Source: JBMNMU01 sp050953505
GTDB lineage: Bacteria > Bacillota > Clostridia > Peptostreptococcales > Anaerovoracaceae
NCBI GenBank assembly: GCA_050953505.1
Contig: JBMNMU010000001.1
Span: forward strand, 2,294,001 to 2,358,000
DNA: 64,000 bases
Reading direction: 5' to 3'
In this document: positions 43,793 to 52,884 of the stretch, one piece after another
Position numbering within the stretch: position 1 is the stretch's first letter
How the letters are laid out: each line of letters opens with the position of its first letter
Notes under the pieces: generated by a model
What the model was told of the DNA's origin: nothing
The model's database searches: none
The model's input: only the letters and a program-made list of their open reading frames with translations
Program-made: the position numbers and the translations under genes

Positions 43793-43830
43793 ATTCTGTC
43801 TAGCAAAACACTCTGTGTTTTGGACAGAAT
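43793..43830. repeat. R4 palindrome (copy m)
   Basis: ATTCTGTC/GACAGAAT outer and CAAAACAC/GTGTTTTG inner stems, with a 3-base loop TCT and an unpaired TAG on one side. Reverse orientation relative to the copies at 49648 and 49737. Confidence 0.85.
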
Positions 43831-43879
43831 GTTATATGTGTAATAATAGTATCATTATACTAACCCTTCCACTACTTCC

Positions 43880-44000
43880 TTATGTACAGGCAAATAGTGT
43901 AATGTAATAAAAGCTAACGCTCTGCCATCCCTTATGTACAGTGAAAAAGTCCTGTTCTGTGGAATAAAAGCAGACTCTCCTGTCAACCCCTTATGTACTG
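43880..44000. repeat. imperfect direct repeats of 52-59 bp
   Basis: TTATGTACAG at 43880 and 43932 and TTATGTACTG at 43991. Between them AATAAAAGC and CCATCCC/CAACCCC are also shared, so this is a decayed tandem duplication. Confidence 0.6.
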
Positions 44001-44038
44001 GCTCATAACCAAAAATAATATAAGTAGCATATTATTAA

Positions 44039-44090
44039 AACAGACAGTCCGAACAGACAATCCAAACAGACAATCCAAACAGTCAGCCAA
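44039..44090. repeat. 13-bp tandem repeat, four units
   Basis: AACAGACAGTCCG, AACAGACAATCCA, AACAGACAATCCA, AACAGTCAGCCAA. No coding role seen. Confidence 0.85.
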
Positions 44091-44367
44091 TGAGGTAATT
44101 AAAACTTTTCTAATATTCTGCCCAAAATATGTGGGTTCAGCCATAAAGGGGATTGCCCAGAAATCAAGCCAAAATCCAGGCAAGGTTTTTGGCATCATAA
44201 GATGACCTATGATTATGCTATAATATAATAAAGTTTAAGCAATTGGTAACCCTTAAAATAGGGTGAACCATTAAAAGTAAAATCCTCAAATTAGTAATGG
44301 TAACTGGGATGCTCAAAATCAGCCCATGAAGGTATTGTAAAAACAAACCTAGGTGAGGTGAAATGGA

Positions 44368-44622
44368 ATGGTTGACAATAATAAGAAGGATAAAGGCAAA
44401 GGTGTATTTAATAAATCCGGATTGGAGGCCTTAGTATTGGTTTCCCAATTAGGATATACCCTTTCTCTGCCAATTGTTTTTGGTGCTTTAGCCGGTAATT
44501 GGATTGATAAAAAGCTGGGAACGGATGTTGTCTTTTCCCTTATATTGATTTTAGTTGGTATTGTGGTAGGGATCATAGGGGCTTATAAGCAAGTCATGTA
44601 TGTCACACGAAAGAAAAAATAG
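44368..44622 (+). CDS. atpZ: AtpZ/AtpI-like small membrane protein
   Basis: 84 residues: a basic start, then two membrane helices (SQLGYTLSLPIVFGALAGNWIDKKLG and FSLILILVGIVVGIIGAYK) with the AGNWID-type turn of the putative F1F0-ATPase assembly or Mg/Ca-related subunit family. Usually the first gene of an atp operon; here no ATP synthase genes follow, because the next gene is on the other strand. GAGGTG lies 7 bases before ATG 44368. Confidence 0.8.
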   Translation: MVDNNKKDKGKGVFNKSGLEALVLVSQLGYTLSLPIVFGALAGNWIDKKLGTDVVFSLILILVGIVVGIIGAYKQVMYVTRKKK

Positions 44623-44658
44623 CCTTAGGAATCCAATAGAACGATCTCTAAGGCGTTT
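44622..44658 (+). terminator. terminator of atpZ-like gene
   Basis: GCCTTAG (44622-44628) with CTAAGGC (44648-44654), extended inside by ATC/GAT, then GTTTTCATT. The stop codon forms the first base of the stem. Confidence 0.6.
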
Positions 44659-44717
44659 TCATTATTGATATCCGCCCCAAAAGTTCAATAAAGCATTCCA
44701 CTTACAATTTTACCTTA

Positions 44718-45671
44718 TCATTCTACGTTATCTTCCATAATATCCATCAGAAAATCCGCAAAGTAAGGGGTAAACTTAGCCACCCCTTTGTCATTTAAAT
44801 GTCTTCGATCATAAAAGTCTGTTTCTAGATCAAGGGCCAATTCATCATAGAGCATATTGTAGTCAATATATGTTACACCTCGTTGAATTGCCAGCTCCTC
44901 TGCTGCATTATATATTTGTTTTTCCTCCACCGTGGCGTTGGAAGGGGATTTTATAAGAATTAGTTTAAAGCCTTCCTCCTCTGCCAAATCTATTATTTTA
45001 TTCAAATAAACCATAGCCTTTTCAATCGGCTGACCAATCTCCGTAACATCTCGTAGGTCGTCTCGCTCTTCAATAGGGGTCACCTGCTCTAAACGCACAT
45101 AACCACGATAGGCATCTCTTTCATCCAGATAATCCTGTACGAAGTCTTCTTTTTCAAGCTCTTCCCACCTAACATGGTATTTCATAATATTAAAAATGTA
45201 ATGTCTACGCTGGCCAGGGGGAACGGATGCGTACACCATTTCCACTTTATTTTTAGATAGCTTAATTGGGTCTATAGCTGAATGGATGGTGCTCTCTTCT
45301 CCGTATTCATCTTCCTGAACCATCATATTTACCTCAAAGACCATGATTTTAGGGCTCTGAGTCTTCAACGCTTCCTTCATATAATAATAGCTAACCCAGA
45401 CCGGCTGCTCTTGGGTAGCCAGGATATAGGACTTCAGTCCGGATTGTTCCTCCAGTAGTACAGGATCCACCGTGCAATACATATGACTGGAGCCGAAGAA
45501 CATGACATCCATAGAGTTTTCTTCTTCATTATAAAAACCATTGACCTTTACAGACATGTTCCAAGGCTTTGCTAGGCTTTTGCGCACGAAAATACCGCTT
45601 AGGCCTGCTAAAATCAAGGCAAAGCATAGCAAAAACAAAAGACTTCTAAAGATACACTTTAATGGATACAT
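44718..45671 (-). CDS. DltD/SGNH-like membrane-anchored acyltransferase partner
   Basis: 317 residues: one N-terminal membrane helix (SLLFLLCFALILAGLSGIFV), then an extracytoplasmic SGNH-hydrolase-like domain with FFGSSHMYCTVDP (nucleophile Ser in block I) and C-terminal DRRHLNDKGVAKF (His block V). It follows the MBOAT gene on the same strand. MBOAT plus SGNH pairs O-acylate cell-surface polymers: the MBOAT moves the acyl group across the membrane and the SGNH protein transfers it. The ribosome site is weak (AAAGGTT). Confidence 0.85.
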   Translation of the reverse strand: MYPLKCIFRSLLFLLCFALILAGLSGIFVRKSLAKPWNMSVKVNGFYNEEENSMDVMFFGSSHMYCTVDPVLLEEQSGLKSYILATQEQPVWVSYYYMKEALKTQSPKIMVFEVNMMVQEDEYGEESTIHSAIDPIKLSKNKVEMVYASVPPGQRRHYIFNIMKYHVRWEELEKEDFVQDYLDERDAYRGYVRLEQVTPIEERDDLRDVTEIGQPIEKAMVYLNKIIDLAEEEGFKLILIKSPSNATVEEKQIYNAAEELAIQRGVTYIDYNMLYDELALDLETDFYDRRHLNDKGVAKFTPYFADFLMDIMEDNVE

Positions 45672-45945
45672 GGTTTTGGTTTAACCTTTCTATTTAACTA
45701 TAATTGCACAGCATTCATTATAACGACTTTCATGGTACTGGTATTTCTAGGATTATTTTTATAAAGTAGCAGCCACTTTTTCTACAAGCTTACCGTTAGT
45801 TACAGTTCACCCGGTATGTTGGCGGAAGCATTGGTTACAGTTGAAACAGGTTGTTGGGGGGTTTTGCATTTACTAGATGATGCTCTACGCTGAAATCGAG
45901 TTCCCAACATCCGACGAACAGTTTAGGAAACCGACGCTCTTAAAT
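45672..45945. other. gap between the MBOAT and SGNH genes with a partial R3 element
   Basis: 274 bases without a gene. 45828-45901 matches one half of R3 in reverse orientation. The two acyl-transfer genes are thus split by inserted or decayed repeat DNA. Confidence 0.6.
45828..45901 (-). repeat. R3 half-element (copy l)
   Basis: GCATTGGTTACAGTTGAAAC ... GGTTTTGCA ... CGCTGAAATCGAG corresponds to the reverse complement of the right half of R3 copies j and k. The other half is missing. Confidence 0.7.
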
Positions 45946-47499
45946 CTAAAATTGGAAGTAAATAAACTGGGTTTCGCTGTAGCCGGGACCGTAAATGCCA
46001 AACACGATAATGGCAATAATGAGGGCAAAATAAATAAGCCAGCGAAAAATAATACCTTGATGGTTCAATTCATTAAAGGGGTTGTAGCCTATCCGTGATA
46101 TGATGCTGACACATAGCAAAACAAAAATGGATAGAATGGCAACAACAAAATTTTGCTGGTTAAGCCCTAGCTCAAAAAGTGTTCCATCTATAAAAATCCA
46201 AGGGTTCCACTGGGCAAATATTCCCTGAATGATACCTAGGGAAGTGGCCAGATCGGGGGCCCGGAAGAATATCCATGCAAAGTTCACCAGACAATAGGTG
46301 ATAAAAATCTGCCCTAGCTGATAACTGATTTTCTTTCTATCAATACCTAGCTTGTCTGTGATGTTAGCCTTTATTGGCTTAGTGGCCTGACCGATAACCT
46401 GAAAAGCTCCATGAAGGAAGCCCCAAATAACAAAGTTCCAGCTAGCACCGTGCCATAGTCCACTTACTAAAAAAACAATCATGATATTTAAATATTTCCT
46501 GGCATTGCCTTTTCTGTTGCCCCCGAGAGGAATGTATAAATAATCCCTGAACCAGGTGCTCAAGGAAATGTGCCATCTATGCCAAAATTCTGTAATACTT
46601 CGGGCAAAATAAGGCTCTTTAAAGTTTTGGGTAAGGTTAAAGCCCATGACCTTGGCAGTTCCAAGGGCGATTAAGGAATAAGAAGCAAAGTCACAGTAAA
46701 TCTGAATTCCAAAGAACAAAGTGGCGATAACTAGTTGAAGGCCGATATAGCTTGTATAATCGCCATAAACCTGGTCCACTAAAATGGCCACTCTATCTGC
46801 TACGACAATCTTTAAGAAAAGCCCCCAAAGGATAATAGATAGACCTAGCTTCATTCTTTCGTAATCAAAATAGTGTCTTGTGCTTAGTTGAATCAGTAGG
46901 TTCTTGGATCGTTCAATAGGCCCGGCAACCATCTGAGGAAAGTAGGAAACAAAAAGGGCATATTTTGCCAGGTTTTTCTCCACATAAATCTCACCTCGGT
47001 ATATATCCATAGAATAACTTAGCGCTTGGAATGTGTAAAAGGAGATGCCAACCGGAAGCAATACATCAAATGTAGGCTGCACCAATTCCATTCCTAGCTT
47101 ACCCAGCACTGCATTGAGATTATTTATAGCAAAATCAAAATATTTAAAGAAAAATAGTATGGCTAGATTAGAAATAAAGCTAAGGGCAAGCCATAATTTC
47201 TTTCTATTTTGGCATCTTTTAAGCTGCTTCTTTTTTCTTTGGCTAATGTTTTCAGCAGGAGAAGTATCTTGGGTAGAAAATTTATCATAAAGGTTATTTT
47301 CCCTCCCTATAAGGAGGCCGCTGAAATAGGTGATAATGGTAGAAGCCGCAATCAGTAACGCATATTTTGGATTCCAGCTCATGTAAAAGTAATAGCTTGC
47401 TGCTAGAAGCCATAGATATCTTACTCTATAGGGTATGATAAAATAGACTACCGTTACGATAGGGTAAAAAACTAAAAAACTAAAGGAGTTAAATATCAT
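45946..47499 (-). CDS. MBOAT family O-acyltransferase (AlgI/DltB-like)
   Basis: 517 residues, about eleven membrane spans. MBOAT motifs: FYTFQALSYSMDIYRGE, SITEFWHRWHISLSTWFRDYLYIPLGG and the active-site His in GLWHGASWNFVIWG. It transfers acyl groups to an extracellular polymer, together with the downstream SGNH protein. Acceptor unknown. AAAGGGA before ATG. Confidence 0.93.
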   Translation of the reverse strand: MIFNSFSFLVFYPIVTVVYFIIPYRVRYLWLLAASYYFYMSWNPKYALLIAASTIITYFSGLLIGRENNLYDKFSTQDTSPAENISQRKKKQLKRCQNRKKLWLALSFISNLAILFFFKYFDFAINNLNAVLGKLGMELVQPTFDVLLPVGISFYTFQALSYSMDIYRGEIYVEKNLAKYALFVSYFPQMVAGPIERSKNLLIQLSTRHYFDYERMKLGLSIILWGLFLKIVVADRVAILVDQVYGDYTSYIGLQLVIATLFFGIQIYCDFASYSLIALGTAKVMGFNLTQNFKEPYFARSITEFWHRWHISLSTWFRDYLYIPLGGNRKGNARKYLNIMIVFLVSGLWHGASWNFVIWGFLHGAFQVIGQATKPIKANITDKLGIDRKKISYQLGQIFITYCLVNFAWIFFRAPDLATSLGIIQGIFAQWNPWIFIDGTLFELGLNQQNFVVAILSIFVLLCVSIISRIGYNPFNELNHQGIIFRWLIYFALIIAIIVFGIYGPGYSETQFIYFQF

Positions 47500-47796
47500 G
47501 CAAGGTCCCTTTCAACTTATTTTACTATTGTTCACATCTAAGGACTGAGGCATTGGTTGCGTTTTCACCGACAGGTCGGAGTTTTGATACCCTCAGCGCT
47601 TCATCTCGCCATGTTTAGACTGTCAAACAAACCAACTATTAACGTGTTTGACAGGAGCTAAACATGTTACTCGATTTCAGCGGAGAGTAGCGCAAAACCC
47701 CTCCAACAGCCGGTTCCAACGCATCCAATGCTTTCCATTCATAATTAGGGTGTGAACTGTAACCTTATTTTCTCTTTTGTATTCTGTATCTCTTTC
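47500..47796. other. intergenic region with R3 copy j
   Basis: No gene; mostly R3 (47550-47731) between two same-strand genes. Confidence 0.6.
47550..47731. repeat. R3 element (copy j), 182 bp
   Basis: Terminal inverted repeat GCATTGGTTGCGTT / AACGCATCCAATGC. Internal perfect hairpin CTGTCAAACA/TGTTTGACAG. Conserved CTCGATTTCA and GGAGAGTA. No coding capacity. Confidence 0.9.
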
Positions 47797-49608
47797 TTAT
47801 ATCTTTCTTGTTTCCTGCTTTAACCATGCTTTAACGTCCTCGTCCAAGTAAGGAGAAAGCTTGTCATAGACGGCTTTATGGTAGGCATTGAGCCATCTAA
47901 TCTCCTCCGGAGTTAGTAGTGATGAATCGATTCCCTGTAAATCGATAGGGCAGAAGCTAATTGTTTCAAAACCCATAAACTGTCCAAATTCAGTTGTTTC
48001 AATATGTTTAACCAGCATGGTGTTTTCAGTTCGGATACCATGTTTTCCTTCCCTGTAAATTCCCGGTTCATTGGTGAGAATCATGCCTTCTTCTAAAACA
48101 GTATCGTTAAGAACCTGGCTCAGTCTTTGCGGACCCTCATGTACATTTAAGAAGAAGCCTACTCCATGGCCAGTTCCGCATTTATAGTCTAGACCACGCT
48201 TCCAAATAGGTGCTCTTGCCAACACATCCAGGCTATGTCCTGTGGAACCATGAAGAAAGTGGGCCGTACTTAAGGATATATGCCCCTTTAAAACAAGGGT
48301 AAAATCAGTTCGTTCCTCCTCAGTAAGAGTTCCCATGACGAAAGTCCTAGTTATATCTGTTGTGCCGTTATAATACTGCCCACCAGAATCCACAAGAAGA
48401 AAACCTTCGTTTTTTATGATGTAGTTTGATTCTTCAGTGGCTTTATAATGCATCATGGCTGCATGATCCTTATAGGCAGCAATAGTGTCAAAGCTAGGCC
48501 CTACATACAGCTCGTCTTCTCTTCTAAACTCTTCAAGCCTTTCTGCTAGGGAGATTTCTGTGATTTCTTCTTCTCCCGCATTTGCACCGTCACCAGTAGC
48601 CCCTTGTGCTACGGATTCCTTTAGCCACTTTATGAACTTTACCATAGCCACACAGTCTCTAATGTGGCAGTCCTTCAGATTATCGATTTCTACAGGGTTT
48701 TTTATTGCCTTTATTTGGGTGGTTACGTTAAGTGCTTCCACCTTAGCTACATTTTCAGGGATGGAATTGTAAAGACTGGCACTCACAGCAGCGGGATCTA
48801 GCAGAATTTTATTATCCTCTGTAAGCTTTGCCAGGAACTCTTGGATTTCACCATAATCACATAGGGTAATACCCTCAGATTGCAATTCATCTTTTACTGA
48901 TTTCGAAAGCTTTGCCGGGTCAACAAAAAGATAGCATTTATCCAAACAAACTACGGTATTTGCAATAGTTACAGGGTTGTTGGGGACATCGTTTCCTCGT
49001 ATATTTAAAAGCCAAGCAATATCATCTAAGGAAGTGAGCAAATGAACATCTGCTCCCTTTGCTTTCATTTTTTCTCGAACTTCTTCTAACTTTTCAATGC
49101 GGGATTTTCCAGCATATTTTACCTCATGAAGAAATATCTGAGTAGCAGGAAGAGGAGGGCGGTTTGTCCAGATTTCACCAATGAGATCATCGTCAATGTG
49201 GATGCTTATGTTCTTTGGCTGAAAGACTTGCCCCATTTCCTTCACCATATTAGCAGGAAAAACATGACCATCCAAGCCGATACGGCTCCCCTCAGGAAGA
49301 AGCTCCAGCAACCAATCTCTATAAGAGGGGACCTGAGGCTCCGCCGCTTTAAATAGTCTAATTCCAGAGTCTTCTAGCTGATCTGCCGCCTGAATATAAT
49401 ATCTGCCATCGGTCCAAAGGCCAGCATCCTCCATAGTCACAACAACAGTGCCTGCAGAGCCGGTAAAGCCAGATATCCATTCCCTGCATTTATAGTGGTC
49501 AGCCACATATTCGCTTAGATGGGCGTCGTAGCTTGGTATAATATAGGCATCAAGGCCCTTGTTCTTCATCAGTTGTCTTAGCTGTTTAACTCTATCCTTA
49601 ACATTCAT
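47797..49608 (-). CDS. pepP: aminopeptidase P family (M24B) Xaa-Pro aminopeptidase
   Basis: 603 residues: two creatinase-N-like domains (about 1-310), an M24 catalytic domain (about 320-540) and a C-terminal extension, the long form of aminopeptidase P. Metal ligands: Asp in LLVDSGGQYYNGTTDITRTF, His in GTGHGVGFFLNVHEGP, Glu in TNEPGIYREG and Glu in GIRTENTMLV. Cleaves the N-terminal residue before proline in cytoplasmic peptides. Single gene; AGGAG lies 8 bases before ATG. Confidence 0.93.
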   Translation of the reverse strand: MNVKDRVKQLRQLMKNKGLDAYIIPSYDAHLSEYVADHYKCREWISGFTGSAGTVVVTMEDAGLWTDGRYYIQAADQLEDSGIRLFKAAEPQVPSYRDWLLELLPEGSRIGLDGHVFPANMVKEMGQVFQPKNISIHIDDDLIGEIWTNRPPLPATQIFLHEVKYAGKSRIEKLEEVREKMKAKGADVHLLTSLDDIAWLLNIRGNDVPNNPVTIANTVVCLDKCYLFVDPAKLSKSVKDELQSEGITLCDYGEIQEFLAKLTEDNKILLDPAAVSASLYNSIPENVAKVEALNVTTQIKAIKNPVEIDNLKDCHIRDCVAMVKFIKWLKESVAQGATGDGANAGEEEITEISLAERLEEFRREDELYVGPSFDTIAAYKDHAAMMHYKATEESNYIIKNEGFLLVDSGGQYYNGTTDITRTFVMGTLTEEERTDFTLVLKGHISLSTAHFLHGSTGHSLDVLARAPIWKRGLDYKCGTGHGVGFFLNVHEGPQRLSQVLNDTVLEEGMILTNEPGIYREGKHGIRTENTMLVKHIETTEFGQFMGFETISFCPIDLQGIDSSLLTPEEIRWLNAYHKAVYDKLSPYLDEDVKAWLKQETRKI

Positions 49609-49647
49609 ATCTAATTCTCCTTTGACTCGCTATATATACTAACTAAC

Positions 49648-49774
49648 ATTCTGCCCAAAATACGAAGTATTTTGCTAGGCAGAATTAATGCTGAGATTGC
49701 CCAAATCTATGATTTGGTCGCAATCTGTCGTATAACATTCTGCCCAAAATACGAAGTATTTTGCTAGGCAGAAT
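49648..49774. repeat. R4 palindromes n1 and n2 flanking a second palindrome
   Basis: n1 49648-49685 and n2 49737-49774 are identical 38-mers: ATTCTGCC, CAAAATAC/GTATTTTG with a GAA loop, and GGCAGAAT. Between them AGATTGC/GCAATCT and CCAAATC/GATTTGG form another hairpin (49694-49727). Confidence 0.93.
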
Positions 49775-50098
49775 GAATACCTGTATTCCCCAATTTTAAT
49801 ACAGTTAAAAGGTCTAATTTAAACAAATGACCAAAATCTACAAAATATAACTCATTGTAACATAAAAAGTAATTGTATACACCCTAGTTTTGTGCTTGCA
49901 AGGTCTGAATTATACTAGGATACTGAGGAAAAAAGCCGCTATAGGAAATAGAGTTCCTTTAGGATCAGGATGATATTGTTAAAATGAAAAATAATAAAGA
50001 CCGATATTTAGATTTGTCTATGTGAAAAAGGGACATTATTTCCAGGGAATGATATAGTGACATTATCATAAGTGAATCACATTTTATGAGTAAATTGA

Positions 50099-50127
50099 TT
50101 GACATAATACCGATATATTAGTAAACT
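50099..50127 (+). promoter_or_regulatory. sigma-A promoter of NCS2 permease gene
   Basis: TTGACA (50099-50104), 17 bases, TAAACT (50122-50127). Predicts a leader of about 190 bases. Confidence 0.55.
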
Positions 50128-50326
50128 TGTTTTCGAAATAAACCATTGGTATTCCAGATTATACTAATATTTGCTCCTGTTTTAAGATAACTTTAAATCT
50201 GAGACAACTTATCATTTAATAGTATAGTTAGGAAAAAAATTTACTTATGACCTACTTTAACGGTGTAGTAAAAATATATATAGGATTTGTTATTAGAGAC
50301 CTTCGGGTAATTAGCGAGGATATTGA

Positions 50327-51676
50327 ATGAAAGAGAACAAAGGATTACTTGCAAATTATTTTAATTTTTCAGCAAACAAGACAAATTTAAAAAGGGAAAT
50401 TGTAGCCGGATTAACGACTTTTGTCACAATGGCTTACATCATTATAGTAAACCCCCAGGTGCTGGCATCTCCTGAAGCTGGCACAGGAATGGATTATGGA
50501 GCTGTACTTACTGCAACATGCTTGGCCGCAGCTGTAGCCACCTTAGCAATGGGGATTGTGGCAAATTATCCCTTTGCCCTTGCACCGGGGATGGGATTAA
50601 ATGCTTTCTTTGCGTTCACACTTTGTGGTACCATGGGCCTCACTTGGCAGGTTGCCCTAGGGGTTGTCTTTATTTCTGGCTGCATCGCCCTTCTGGTAAC
50701 TCTCACAAATATTAAAAGAATCATTATTAAAGCAATTCCTCCATCCTTGAAGGCAGCTCTTAGTGCAGGAGTAGGGCTTTTTATCGCCGTTATTGGATTG
50801 ACCAATGGAGGCATTATTATTGCTAACCCTTCTACAATAGTAGGGTTAGGGGATTTGACTAATCCAGTTATTATTCTAGAATTGGTAGGACTTATTATAA
50901 CGGCGGCACTGATTGTACGAAGAGTTCCCGGGAACATACTTTTAGGAATTATTATAACCGCAATCCTTGGGCTATTCGTAATGGACCCGGCCACAGGGGA
51001 GGCCGTTACTACCTTTCATCCAGGTAAATATGGAATATTTGACCACATGCCATCTCTTGCTCCTGTAGCTTTTAAGCTGGACATATTAGGCGCATTGAAG
51101 GTCTCTTTGATTGCTCCCTTATTTACACTGTTTTTTATCGATTTCTTTGATACTATTGGGGGTTTTGTTGGTATTGCCTTGAAGGGTGGAATGATAGATA
51201 AAGAAGGGAATTTGAAAAACGGAAATCGGGCATTAGTAGCTGATTCCCTTGGTACGATTATAGGTGCTTTGGTTGGCACCTCCAACACGACTACATATGC
51301 AGAAAGCGCTGCTGGCGTCAATGCAGGCGGTAGAACGGGAGTAACAGCTGTAGTAGTGGGCATTTGCTTTCTTCTAGCACCTTTCATTTCCCCATTATTT
51401 TTAGCAGTACCTTCTGCTGCTACGGTACCTGCTTTGATTTTAGTGGGCGTATTAATGTGCTCAAGCCTGAAAGAAATTGATTGGGCAGATCCCTTTAAGG
51501 CCATTCCTTGCCTGTTGACTATAGTAATGATGCCCTTGACCTACTCCATTGCAGCAGGCTTAGCCTTCGGTTTTATCACCTATGTTCTTCTAGCATTATT
51601 TACTGGTAGATTCAAAGAAGTTCATTGGTTGATGGTTGTTATAGCAGCGATATCTATTATTTATTTCATGATATAA
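50327..51676 (+). CDS. NCS2-family permease (AzgA/PbuG-like, hypoxanthine/guanine/adenine)
   Basis: 449 residues, about 13 membrane spans. AzgA-type N-terminus (KREIVAGLTTFVTMAYIIIVNPQVLA) and the signatures FALAPGMGLNAFFAF and VGTSNTTTYAESAAGVNAGGRTG. The family imports purine bases with protons. GAGGA 6 bases before ATG. Stands alone and is followed by tandem R1. Confidence 0.9.
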   Translation: MKENKGLLANYFNFSANKTNLKREIVAGLTTFVTMAYIIIVNPQVLASPEAGTGMDYGAVLTATCLAAAVATLAMGIVANYPFALAPGMGLNAFFAFTLCGTMGLTWQVALGVVFISGCIALLVTLTNIKRIIIKAIPPSLKAALSAGVGLFIAVIGLTNGGIIIANPSTIVGLGDLTNPVIILELVGLIITAALIVRRVPGNILLGIIITAILGLFVMDPATGEAVTTFHPGKYGIFDHMPSLAPVAFKLDILGALKVSLIAPLFTLFFIDFFDTIGGFVGIALKGGMIDKEGNLKNGNRALVADSLGTIIGALVGTSNTTTYAESAAGVNAGGRTGVTAVVVGICFLLAPFISPLFLAVPSAATVPALILVGVLMCSSLKEIDWADPFKAIPCLLTIVMMPLTYSIAAGLAFGFITYVLLALFTGRFKEVHWLMVVIAAISIIYFMI

Positions 51677-51690
51677 GAGAAACCAGGAGA

Positions 51691-51772
51691 ATACGGCCAG
51701 AGACCGAGAGATGATTGGCTGTGGCTGGGATATACGGCCAGAGACCGAGAGATGATTGGCTGTGGCTGGGAT
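51691..51772 (+). repeat. R1 elements, two perfect 41-bp tandem copies (copy e)
   Basis: 51691-51731 and 51732-51772 are identical 41-mers beginning ATACGGCCAGAGACCGAG. They are in direct orientation, unlike the palindromic pairs. Confidence 0.95.
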
Positions 51773-51879
51773 ATTTAATATGCCCGGTGGATTGTCAATG
51801 GTTAAGTGAGGATAAACCAGGGTACTAATTACAATTATTGGTTAGACTATTCTCAAAACAAAAGATAAGGAGGCTCCTA

Positions 51880-52884
51880 ATGAGTACGATAGGAATTATT
51901 GCTAACCCGGCTTCTGGAAAGGATATCAGAAGAATTGCAGCTCATGCCACCGTATTTACCAAAAATGAAAAGATGAACATCATAGAAAGAATTATTCTTG
52001 GTGCTCAGGCATTGGGTGTTAATAGAGTTATTATCATGCCAGACCTTTATCGGTTAGGTATTACTGTGCGGGATAGACTGAAAGCAAGCGGCGAATTAAA
52101 ATGTGAAGTTCTATTGGCTGACATAGATATTGAAAACGACCATACGGACACCATCCGGGCAGCGGAATATATGGAGGAGCATAATGTGGAATGCATCGTT
52201 ACTCTAGGTGGTGACGGAACCAATAGGGCCGTAGCCAAGTCAGTTAAAAATGTACCTTTGATAACGATTTCTACAGGGACGAATAATGTCTATCCAACAA
52301 TGATCGAAGGAACTGTAGCAGGAATGGCAGCGGCTGTTATTGCTTCAAAGCAATTTAATGAGGAGCTGCTTCCAGCTAGAGACAAGAGAATAGAAATTTA
52401 TAAGGAAGGGCAGCTTTTAGATATCGCTTTAGTGGATGCGGCTATAACAGGCCATGGATTTATAGGCACTAAGGCTATATGGAGTCATGAAAGCATAGGT
52501 CAAATTTTTGTAACCCGAAGTCATCCTGCTTCTATCGGGTTTTCTGCTATTGTAGGGGTCAGGAAAATTGTATCCCCTGAAGATGATTTTGGTGCATATA
52601 TCATACTTAATGAAGAGGGAACCACATCTACCATAGCTCCTATATCGGCGGGAGCCTTGGAAGCTATTTCTATAGATGAACCAGTTCTGCTACCATTAGG
52701 TGAAGAATACCAATATCGTGCAAACTCTAGAGGCACTGTAGCTCTTGATGGAGAAAAAGAAATCATTTTTAATGAAGGGGATATTTTGACTTTCAAAATA
52801 ACTAGGGATGGCCCTTACCATGTAGATATTATTAAAACGTTGGAAACTGCACAACGGGCAGGGTTTTTTACGAGACAAATATAA
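51880..52884 (+). CDS. ATP-NAD kinase-like protein (AcoX family)
   Basis: 334 residues from ATG 51880, with ATAAGGAGG upstream (an earlier in-frame start lacks this). NAD-kinase fold with IGIIANPASGKDIRR at the N-terminus and the diglycine VTLGGDGTNRAVAK motif, then GTNNVYP. Relatives include AcoX of acetoin operons; true substrate unproven. It is the gene upstream of the transhydroxylase-like pair, but 374 bases and a promoter separate them. Confidence 0.8.
   Translation: MSTIGIIANPASGKDIRRIAAHATVFTKNEKMNIIERIILGAQALGVNRVIIMPDLYRLGITVRDRLKASGELKCEVLLADIDIENDHTDTIRAAEYMEEHNVECIVTLGGDGTNRAVAKSVKNVPLITISTGTNNVYPTMIEGTVAGMAAAVIASKQFNEELLPARDKRIEIYKEGQLLDIALVDAAITGHGFIGTKAIWSHESIGQIFVTRSHPASIGFSAIVGVRKIVSPEDDFGAYIILNEEGTTSTIAPISAGALEAISIDEPVLLPLGEEYQYRANSRGTVALDGEKEIIFNEGDILTFKITRDGPYHVDIIKTLETAQRAGFFTRQI

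Larger units (their letters stand above)
43709..44367. other. repeat-rich intergenic region
   Basis: No gene. It contains R4 copy m (43793-43830), three direct TTATGTACAG-type repeats (43880, 43932, 43991), a 4 x 13-bp tandem repeat (44039-44090), and a half R4 unit (ATTCTGCCCAAAATA, 44114-44128). TATAAT at 44219-44224 may serve atpZ, but no good -35 is visible. Confidence 0.6.
49609..50326. other. long intergenic region with palindrome composite and promoter
   Basis: No gene. R4 copies n1 and n2 and the palindrome between them occupy 49648-49774. The rest is AT-rich and leads to the permease promoter. I looked for a purine riboswitch and saw no matching core. Confidence 0.5.

Noticed and set aside
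43993..44205. 70-codon reading frame on the plus strand
   Set aside because: It is made of the 13-bp tandem repeat and half an R4 unit, lacks a ribosome site and has no recognisable domain.
49775..50326. Purine riboswitch before the NCS2 permease
   Set aside because: The long leader and the substrate class make it plausible, but I could not find the conserved three-way junction core.
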